Origin: Ulva prolifera
Taxonomy: Eukaryota > Chlorophyta > Ulvophyceae > Ulvales > Ulvaceae
Reading direction: 5' to 3'
Assembly (NCBI GenBank): GCA_023078555.1
Contig: JALAAN010000010.1
Location: 1,674,001 to 1,738,000 of the forward strand
Length of the DNA: 64,000 nt
A program made the position numbers and the translations under genes. Positions 55,445 to 64,000 of this stretch are shown piece by piece (positions within the stretch are counted from its first letter, which is position 1; every line of letters begins with the position of its first letter). The notes under the pieces are model-generated. The model was given only the letters and a program-made list of their open reading frames with translations, had not been told where the DNA came from and searched no databases.

Positions 55445-58400
55445 ATGCCGATCGTCGGCGTGCCACGCGATAAGCTCTTCGAGCGCTTGGGCCGTCAGTA
55501 CAGTGCGCGACCACTTGCAGCCTGTACGCCTGAAACACAGGATAGTACGTGTTACCATGAGCAAACGGGTCGTCGCGCTATGCAGCTGAAGAAGAATTTG
55601 ATGCACTCTGCTTCGAGTACGGGATTGAACTGGACGATGTGGTGCGTTCTCAGAGCGCGCAGCATTTGCTCTGCCAATGACGGAAAACTCTTCGCTCAAC
55701 ATTGCACCACCGTTTTAAGGCTGTAAAATGCCTTTGTCCCCACAGCGATATGTTTTGTGAGTCACTCTCGCAATTCGCCAGTTGGCGCATCTGCACTGTC
55801 AGTCGGGCTCGGTGTGTCGTGGACTGCTGTGGCAGTCCGCTTGGTCAGTTTTCAGATTGCCAAAACTTTCAGGATATGTTGTTATGTCACTGCTGGGTGG
55901 CTTGAGCGCTTAGATGGAGTATCAATGTGGCATGCTCAGCACGTTGGCAATCTGCCTGCGTTGCTTTTCATTCTGCTCTCTCTCTAGCTCATAGATTCCT
56001 TGCACATGTTTTTCAATGTCCTAATTGCAATATCGTGACGCATTTTCTGCCAGGACGGCCCGGTCCAGTACAATGTCATCGACCATTGTGCTGTGCTCCA
56101 TCTTGTCCACAGTCACATCTGCCCACTGATAATCGCGCATTCGAAGTTCATCTACAGAAACTAGATTCGGCTTGCAGCGGTGAAGCAGTAACAGCGGGAA
56201 TGCATCAACTGACGAAGTATCACCTGACCAATTTGAAACGAATGTCTAGTGCACCTGAGCCACACCTGTCCCTCCCCGTGACAGATCGAGCCTGCCGGGG
56301 GGCGCGCTACGGCTTGTGCTGCGGGCACAGGCTGTGGGCACATGCCCACCCGCGCATCAGCCGTCCGCTTGAACACCTTGCGGGCCTGCACCCCCTAAAG
56401 TTTAGCAGCGGCAACAGGCAGGCTGGGCGTGCAGTGGCGCGCCGCCGAGCCACACGTCCCGACACGTGGCCACGTGTGCGCAGACGAGCGATTTGTTTGA
56501 CTCACAACAGCGGTTCGCACACATCATTATCGCAGTCCACTGCTTATCTGGTGTGCCATCCTCGCAAGTCAACCTGAAGCTCAACAGTAGCTACTGATAG
56601 CAAGCAGGACTACGGGCAGCTCAGCCTGCTGACACGCGGCCACGGATGCGCTGATCTGGTGTCCAACATTCATAAAATCGCAACCTGAAGTACTGACACG
56701 CGGCCGCGGGTGCGTGCAGACGAGCGAGGCAGAACAGCAGCGCAAGGAGCGGGGCACGGCCACTGGCGCCCTCGGCGACGGCGAGGAGGTCCTCTACAAG
56801 ATCGACATCCCCGCGAACCGCTACGACATGCTCTGCCTCGAAGGCATCGCGCGTGCCCTCTCCATCTTCCTCGGCCGCACGCCCGCGCCGTCCTACGCCG
56901 TCACCCCCGGCCCGGAGCGCCTGACCGTCGAGGCCGAGACGGCGCTCGTGCGGCCGTTTGTCGTCGCGGCGGTGCTCCGCGGCGTCACGCTCGACCAGGT
57001 CGCGTACGACAGCTTCATCGACCTGCAGGACAAGCTGCACCAGAACCTGTGCCGGCAGCGGACGCTGGTGGCCATCGGCACGCATGACCTCGACACCCTG
57101 CAGGCACGCCCCCCCCCCCCCCCCGTTTGCGGCTGCCGCTGTTATTTCTGTGTCTATGGATCCGGGAATGCACCCTGGAGTTCACCCGCCGCCGCTCTGT
57201 TTCTATCGGAACCCTGCCGCAGCGTGTTGTGGCACGGCGTGGTTGCCGTGCGGAGGCTGTGTGTGTGGGGATCGTGCGTGCGTAAGGCGCGTGTGCCGGG
57301 GGTGTTGCGGCGTGGCGGCCGGGGCCGGCGTCGTGCACGCATCCAGGCATCTATGATGGGATGCGGCGGCTTGGCTGCGTGGTTGCAGGTGGTCTGCACT
57401 GGCTGGGATGGCGGAACCGAGGATGCACGAAATGCATGCACTGCATGCATGGGTGCTCCCCAATTCTCTTCAGGACTGTGAGTCAAAACTGCCAGCACTC
57501 GAGGGCAGTGGAGAAGAACGCCGCACCGAACGCCGGCCCCGCTGAACCGCGGCCGCGGCCGCGCCCGCATGCACACCGCGGCCCCTCCCCGCCCACGCAC
57601 CCTCACCCCCTCGATACATGCATGCAGGGTCCCTTCACGTACCGCGCGGTCCCGCCCTCCGAGATCACGTTTACACCCCTCAAGCAGACGGAGCCCTTCC
57701 GCGCCGACGCGCTGATGGAGCACTACCTGCAGCACGACCACAAGCTCAAGAAGTTCGTGCCGATCATCAAGGACTCCAAGGTGTACCCTGTCATCGTCGA
57801 TGCGGCGGGGACGGTGCTGTCGCTGCCACCGATCATCAACGGCGCGCACTCCGCGATCAGCCTCGACACGAAGAACATCTTCATCGAGTGCACCGCGACG
57901 GACCTCACGAAGGCAAACGTGGTGCTCAATACAGTCGTCACAATGTTCTCTGAGTGAGCGCCCGGCCTTCCTGTGTGGGCCGCTGTGTTTGCTGTTGTGT
58001 GTGTGTGCACACGCTTAGCGTCGCGGGGCTGCCTCGTCAGATCCAGAATCGGAACACGTCATTTTGGTGATGTGATTGAGCCGGGCGACTGATAGCTGGT
58101 GTATGTCACGGTGTGTGCCACGGCGGCCGCGCGGGGTCGAGGTCTGCCCTGCTGCTGCTCCGTCCAAAAGCGCGGGTCGGTGGCTGCACGTCCGGGGCGT
58201 GTGTCGACGTCGATCGCCAGGACAGCAGCACAGATGCCGGCACACGGACGCAGTCAGCTCGGCTCCGCTGCAGAGATTGTTTCTCAGCCCACCCGCGGGG
58301 AAGCGGGTTGGGGCCGGCTGCTGCCTCCTGCAATGCTTTGCAGTCCACGATGCAGCGGCCCGTGTACGCTGACTGGCGGGGACTATGGCTACAGGTACTG

Positions 58401-60458
58401 CGCGAAGCCGTTTGAGATCGAGTCGGTGGCCGTCACGGACGCCCTCGGGGACACAAAGGTGTACCCTGACCTCTCGGCGCGCCAGATGGACGTCACGGCG
58501 TCGTACGTCAACTCGTACATCGGCATCGACCTCCCCGCCGCCGAGATGGCGCAGCTGCTTACCAAGATGCAGCTGTCCAGCGCCGCCGATGGTGCGCGGG
58601 TGCCTCATTTCTGTGTGAGGGGTTTGGCGGAGCTGACGCGGAAGGTTAAGCTTGTGGCTACCAATCCAAGTTTCTTTGCTGCATGTGACGCAGTCTATTG
58701 ACCCAACACCGTGCATGGAACAGCTGTGCATGAGCGAAAATGGGCGGTGCGAAATGTGTGCGTCTGCGCGACGCGGCCGCGTGCGTGCGCAGGTGGCGGC
58801 CTTGCAGTGAGCGTGCCCCCAACGCGCAGCGACGTGCTGCATGCATGCGACGTCGCGGAGGACGTCGCGATCGCCTTTGGCTTCAACAACATCGCCGAGG
58901 CCCTCCCGGCCACGGCCACCGTCGGCGCCGAGCTGCCGCTGAATGCCCTCACCGAGCTCCTCCGCATCGACCTCGCCGCCGCCGGCTTCACGGAGGTTCT
59001 CACCTGGGCGCTGTGCTCTCACGACGAGAACTTCGCGCACCTGAGGCGCGAGGACGACGGCGCCGTGCGGCTCAGCAACCCGGCGACCGTCGAGTTCCAG
59101 GTGCGGCCGGGGTGCCGCATGCATGGGGTAGTGCATGCTTGTGCAGCTGATATGCATGTGCATCATGCATGCAGATTCCGCCGCACAACATGGTCACTGG
59201 CGGCCACAGCATACGCGCACCAGTGTGGGCAACACAGCAACTGGGAGCAGCCCCCGACAAAGTGCAGACAGTGATGCCTGCAACAGTGATAACACCGCAC
59301 ACCCAAGCCACAGAAGGTGACTGAAACAGTGCGTTTGCTAAAATACACCCCCCCACAAAGACCTGAAAGCGTGGTGCAGGTGGCGCGCACTAAGCTGCTG
59401 CCATCGGCGCTCAAGACGCTGGCTGCCAACCGCGACGCGCCGCTGCCGGTGCGGCTGTTTGAGGTGAGCGACGTGGTGCTGCTGGACAGCGCGAAGGACG
59501 TCGGGGCGCGCAACGAGCGCCGCCTCGTGGCCGTGAACGTGAACCGCGAGTCCGGCTTCGAGGTCATCCACGGCCTGCTCAACCGCATCATGGACGTGCT
59601 CGGCGTGCCGCTGGAGGGCGAGGTGGTGCCGGGAACCTCACAGCCCGGGTGTGCTGACCCTCCGCCCCAACGGCCACACCTGCACTTAGACAGAAAATCG
59701 AATTGGTGACAGTTTAGTTTTTATTCCCGCGAAAGCTCACATTCGCGCATCTAGCGCGGTCAGCGAAGTAGTGACAGCACATCTGTGCCTCTACACTGCG
59801 TGTCTGCTTTTTGAACAGAGGCGGCCGCCGGGCCTGCGGCCCTGCTCATGCGCGGAATTCAGGTGTCGCAGCAGGCGGGCCACCTTCATGTAGGTCATCG
59901 TTGCACTTGGACCGCCATGCATGGTGCCGATGCATCGATCCCAGGTATTGGGACCGATCGGGAGAGCGCATCACCCGAGCTCCTGTGCCTGGTCTGAGCG
60001 GCATCTGCACACATGGAACGTCGTCACCACCGTCGTTTCAGGCACTCTGCCTTGAGCAGGTGTTGGTATCATGCCAAATGAGTGGAACCTGAAGTATCTC
60101 TGGATTGATTCTTTTGATACAATACCTGGTAGTTCGGTGTCGTGCTGTGCATCGGCCCGAGAGTGTATCACCCGCATGGCTGATCGATGGATCATCGTAC
60201 CACTGAGGCAGGCGGGGTGGTGGCTACAGGTACAGCTGGAGGCCGTCAGAGCTGCCAGAGTTCTTCCCGGGGCGGCAGGCGGAGGTTGTGTACGACGGCG
60301 CGGTCGTCGGGAGCTTCGGGGTGGTGCACCCGGAGGTTCTCGACAACTTCGAGATGGCCTTCCCGGTGTCGGCGCTGGAGATGACCCTCGAGCCTTTCTG
60401 CTTCGACCAGTCGAGGAAGTCGTTGCTTGACAAGTTCACGAGTGACGTGCCCGTATAG
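55445..60458 (+). CDS. FARSB: Phenylalanine--tRNA ligase, beta subunit (cytosolic type)
   Basis: Beta chain of the alpha2-beta2 cytosolic PheRS, which charges tRNA-Phe; the beta chain carries the editing domain. Exons: 55445-55502, 55586-55641, 56720-57103, 57628-57953, 58395-58591, 58793-59100, 59380-59648, 60230-60458. All phases agree; 608 aa, close to the human 589. N-terminus [19 protein letters not shown] and [18 protein letters not shown] match the family start, fixing the Met at 55445. Then [47 protein letters not shown], the B3/4 part ([34 protein letters not shown]), the B5 part ([20 protein letters not shown]) and the catalytic-like core ([55 protein letters not shown]). Intron 3 is GC-AG with a poly-C run just after the donor. 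Nothing appears missing. The alpha subunit gene is not in this window. Confidence 0.96.
57109..57124. repeat. Poly-C tract next to GC donor of FARSB intron 3
   Basis: Sixteen C in a row beginning 6 bp into the intron (donor CAG|GCACG). Confidence 0.85.
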
Positions 60459-61221
60459 CAGTCGATGGGTGTATGCCGCGGTGTGCGCAGTTGGATGCGG
60501 GAGCGGCTCTGTGACAGGGGCAAAGTGAGTTTACTTCATCAACACCGAATTAGCACTCAAAGTTGTCAGCGGACATGCTGAAGATGGACTTGTTGAAGGC
60601 AACACATGAGCACTGGGAATGCGTTGCGAGTGAGGACATGCAGGCGCCAAACCGGCATGACTCATGAGAGCTTGCAATCCAAAAAATTCGGAACCCTGCA
60701 TTATTGAAATATGGCACAAGCATCTCGTTACATGAGGCCACAGGTCAGCTGAACGGGAATATCATGCTACCTGCTGGTGAGCCATTTTGAAGGTGTGAAC
60801 AGGCAGGCTTTGCCTGGCCCATGCTGTGTGTGCACCCTCAGCCCGTGATGGCTTGAGGTCTCACAAGGCGTTGGCCTGGGGTTACCACAGCAGTCTCGCT
60901 CCAGAATCTCTCAGCCAGAGTCCATAGCTGTCCCAACGCCCAGACCCTCACAGAACAATAACACGATTCGGTCTTACTACATTGACACCACGCAAAGCAC
61001 ACTCCCCTCGTACAGCAGACTGCATGGAACGCTTTATCTGCACGAGATTATGGGATTATTCTTTTGCACGCATTAGCCCGTCCGTGCCTTGAAAATCTGG
61101 TCATAGCTTTCTTATTCTCAGACGCAACAGAAGCACGCAATCATCGTCTTCAGGTGATCCGATCTGCCCATGCCACCTCGGCCCCGACGAGCACTGACGC
61201 GTGTCCCAGCAGCCCCACGCA
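60459..61221. other. Convergent intergenic region
   Basis: Between the FARSB stop (+) and the stop of the FtsJ-like gene (-). No other gene or repeat is recognised. Confidence 0.45.
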
Positions 61222-63477
61222 TCACTGTGCGTCGCACAGGCGGTACATGATGGGAGCCATGCCACCGCTGCCGTCCGAGCCGGCGATGAGGCCAAACTCC
61301 GGCCGGCCGCCGTCAGGGCCGAGCACCAGCGCGGCGCGCTTGCGGCCGCCCATCGACGGTGACGGCCGGTTGAGGTAGTCGAGGAACGCCGCCGCCTTGG
61401 AGTGGTCCTGCGGCGTCGCCGCCTCGACCTTCCAGAACTTGGAGATGTTCTTCGGCTTCGGGCCATACTCGGCCGCCCGCAGCTCCCTGCAGCGGTGGCG
61501 CCATGCATGAGCAGCATGTATGCCACACGCCTGTGCGGGGATGACATGCATGAGAGGCCTGCTCGCCCACGCATGTGCGTCGACGACATGCATGAGCGGC
61601 AGCCTGGCCTAGGCCTCGGCATGACCATCGGCGGGTCGCTCGCGTTGCTTTCCCATGTGCGTGCGTGGACGACATGGATATACGTGCTCGTGGTTGGACA
61701 GCAAGCAAGAGGAGCCTATCGAAAAGCGCGTGCGCTGAGGGTGCTCGACATGCAGACATCAGCGCTGTTCCCCCCAGCCCGCAGGAACATGAGCGGCCAG
61801 TTGTCACCTGGGCAGTTGCATGGCTGAGGTGCAGATGGATTTCGCATGCTCGGGGCACCCCCATAGCCACTTTTGGGCATACATGCCACGGCAGGGTGCG
61901 CGAGCATGTCTACTGAAGGAGGGCGTCCGCGCCACCTGCAGCTGCCTGCATTGGTACCGATAGCCCAGATGCCTGAGGATCGGTTCTTGCCCCGCATCGA
62001 GCAACATGCAGTGCAAACACAGCCCCGCCGCACTTCACCGGCCAGGCTGCTGGAACAAGAGGAGGAGCTATGTGTTGGTGCAGCAGGGGGATTGGAGGCA
62101 ATATGAATTTGTGGGAGGCAACAAGGATGTCTAGGAGGGTGCTGAGGCCGGGCGAGCGTTGACAAGCACACCTGGGCACAGGCACCCCTGCCGGCCAGTC
62201 CACCGACCGCATCTCTGCCACCACCTCCCACCCCTTCTGTGCGTGGTGCGTCATCAGCGGCCCCCGCAGCTGCCCGCCCGGCTGCGGCGCCGCTGCCGCG
62301 GCGGGCGCGGCGGCCGTCGGGCGGAGGCTCGGCTGGCCGCCGAGCGCTGACGCCGTGGGCCCCCCCGCTGCCGCCGCCCCCGTGGGGCCGCCGAGGGCCG
62401 AAGCTGTGGGGCCGCCAGAGGGCACCACGGAACCCTGCTGTGGCATCCCGGACGTGGGCGTGAGCTGGTGCGGGGGTTGCCCGGGCGCGCCGGCGGGGCG
62501 CTGCGGCGCGGCGGAGGGCAGTGTGGGCGCCGCGGCGAGATCGACCTGGTTTGCGAGGCCGGCGGGGATGCGCGGCGCAGGCCTGGGTCGACGCCCGCCA
62601 GGGGGATCCTCCAGCCACACCTACATGCATGCAAACCCGTCAGGTCTTATTGTGCGCAGCGAGAGCATCGACAGCCCCTCCAACAGTCGCCAATGACATG
62701 GCAGAACATGCATGCACTTAAACATGTTGCCGCGCTTCTGGCTGACAGGAACGATCACAGGCACGCCTGCCCGGGCAGCACAGCACAGCACAGCACAGCA
62801 GCGCACCGCCTGCGGATCCCGCGTCTCCACCGTCAGCCCATCGAGAGCCACGAAGCTGCCCCACCGCTGCCCGGCCCCGTCGAGCACCTGCGCGTCCTCC
62901 CCGCCCTCGTAGATCAGCTCCAGCACCGCCAGGTCCGCCTCCGCGCGCTCCGCCTCCCACACGCACGCGGCCTCAAAGCTCTCGCGCAGGCTCTCCGGCA
63001 CCTCCACCTCTCCGCCGTTACCGGCGGCGGCTGCCGCCGCGGCCGGCGCCTCCGCGCCGACGGCACTCAGTGCCTCAGGGTTAAGCCCCCCGAGCGCTGC
63101 AAACGCGGCGCGGTCCTCCGGCGCAAGCAGCCGCCGGTGCGTCGCCAGTAGCCACGTGGCGCCGCCGTCGGCCGGGGTCGCGACCGGCCGCAGCAGCTGC
63201 ACGTGCGCGAACGCGGCGCCCGCGAGTGCCACAAGGCGCAGCGTCGCCTCTGCGGGCACCGCCTCGAGGCGCGTGATGTACGCAGCGCCGGGGGCGAGGG
63301 CGTGCGTGGCGGCTGCGAGCCGCGCGAGCGCAAGCTCGGCGGCGACGGGGGGCGGCACGTCGTTGGCAGGGGGGTGGGGCGACGCGAGGTCGGAGGTGGC
63401 TAGGATGGCGCCGCCGATGCCGTTGTAGCCGGACAGCGCGGACAGGAACGAGGCGGCGGCGGTGGCGGCCTCCACAT
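61222..63477 (-). CDS. FtsJ-like methyltransferase domain protein, 3' part
   Basis: Exons 5' to 3': 63477-62810, 62620-62172, 61486-61222, in phase with each other. They encode about 460 C-terminal residues; the 5' exon(s) lie upstream, possibly beyond the window. The first exon has LAPGAAYITRLEAVPAEATL followed by VALAGAAFAHVQLLRPVATP and WLLATHR. The spacing resembles the end of FtsJ/RrmJ-fold RNA 2'-O-methyltransferases, especially cap-1 enzymes (PGG.FV.K.F...LLY..F..V...KP..SR.A..E.Y.V). The middle exon is Pro/Ala/Gly-rich with ALGGPTG repeats. The last exon (YGPKPKNISKFWKVEA, FLDYLNRPSPSMGGRKRAAL) is unrecognised. The motif-I SAM-binding loop is not in the window, and Arg stands where the family's third catalytic Lys is expected. 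Intron 1 is GC-AG. The family call is tentative; the exon structure is firmer. Confidence 0.5.
62776..62801. repeat. CAGCA microsatellite
   Basis: Five-base CACAG units repeated about five times in the intron just after the GC donor of the FtsJ-like gene. Confidence 0.8.
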
Positions 63478-64000
63478 CTGCACAAACGCACCCTGCCGCT
63501 GCTGTGAACACATTGCAGGAGCTCAAGGGGTTAGTTGTAATACTTCATGCGGCGGATGCGGCACATGTGAACTTTATAACCAGAACTCGGGGGGGTTGCG
63601 TGGCAGAGCGCCAAAGACTGTAGTCTTATGAGACCATGCAACCAAAAGCATTGCAAGCTCTTCCTTTTGGGTGGAGCGCTTGCGGTCGGCTGGACCGCCT
63701 GCTTTGCCATCATCACATCATCGTCAGGTTGTCAACAGTGGTATAGCGGTTGATGTCAGACCCGAACATAGCGACGGCAGGAAGTCTGGCATGATGTGGA
63801 CGTTGCCATGCAGTCATCGAAATGCGGGTGCCAAAGAAGACCAAAGAAGCAGACACGCATTCGTGGAGACGGGTGAGGGTCTGCCATTGCCACGGCTTGC
63901 TGCCTCCCAGCGCGCCTTCGCACAGCCTGCTTCCTTCCCCCGCGCCATGACGCCATGACGGACGCATTGACGCGACAGGCAGGAGCTCAGATCGCGCACA
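63478..64000. other. Upstream intron or 5' region of the FtsJ-like gene
   Basis: The exon at 63477 begins with an acceptor (TTTGTGCAG on the minus strand) in mid-codon, so at least part of this is intron. No upstream exon with a matching phase could be chosen among the 60-84 codon minus frames. A short interspersed repeat (inverted) lies at 63591-63616. Confidence 0.4.

Noticed and set aside
58015-59166. 383-codon minus-strand frame
   Set aside because: Shadow of FARSB exons 5 and 6, whose plus-strand protein is strongly conserved.
62776-62801. CRISPR-like array of short repeats
   Set aside because: It is a five-base microsatellite in an intron without spacers. No CRISPR array is present in the window.

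Overview
This window is nuclear DNA from a GC-rich, intron-rich eukaryote, most likely a green alga (Chlorophyta). The evidence is a plant-type gene set: a chromomethylase-type DNA methyltransferase (BAH domain plus a chromodomain inserted in the catalytic domain), a MATH-BTB protein of the plant BPM type, a one-repeat MYB factor with the VASHAQKYF motif, and a fused uridine kinase/uracil phosphoribosyltransferase. The lineage is inferred from gene content only. Coding exons are GC-rich, introns are short to medium (about 50 to 1,100 bp), and the intergenic stretches are full of repeats.

Layout. 1-6.0 kb: repeats, including the 3' edge of one LTR element, a complete-looking miniature LTR element with two 289-bp repeats, and a tRNA-derived SINE. 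6.0-10.4 kb (-): MYB gene. 10.4-21.5 kb: no host gene recognised; two LINE relics, a diverged 1.6-1.8 kb duplicated segment, a foldback with a sharp strand-composition switch, and a second SINE copy. 21.6-25.7 kb (+): MATH-BTB gene. 26.7-31.1 kb (-): uridine kinase-UPRT. 31.1-33.3 kb: shared divergent upstream region. 33.3-54.1 kb (+): one chromomethylase gene of 28 modelled exons, about 3,193 codons, roughly four times the usual length, with all core methyltransferase motifs in order but separated by two very large low-complexity insertions. 55.4-60.5 kb (+): phenylalanyl-tRNA synthetase beta chain. 61.2 kb to at least 63.5 kb (-): 3' part of a protein with an FtsJ-like methyltransferase tail.

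Exon models were built by hand from conserved protein families, GT/GC-AG borders and reading-phase continuity. For five genes every junction keeps frame, which is strong internal support, but no transcript data were available. About half of the modelled 5' splice sites begin GTGCG, and 5 of 48 are GC-AG. Fourteen copies of a short interspersed repeat all fall in modelled introns or intergenic DNA, an independent check on the models.

The genes do not form one pathway. They cover chromatin methylation (chromomethylase), protein turnover (MATH-BTB, a CUL3 adaptor family), transcription (MYB), pyrimidine salvage (UCK-UPRT), translation (PheRS beta) and probably RNA methylation (FtsJ-like). The most unusual item is the giant chromomethylase.
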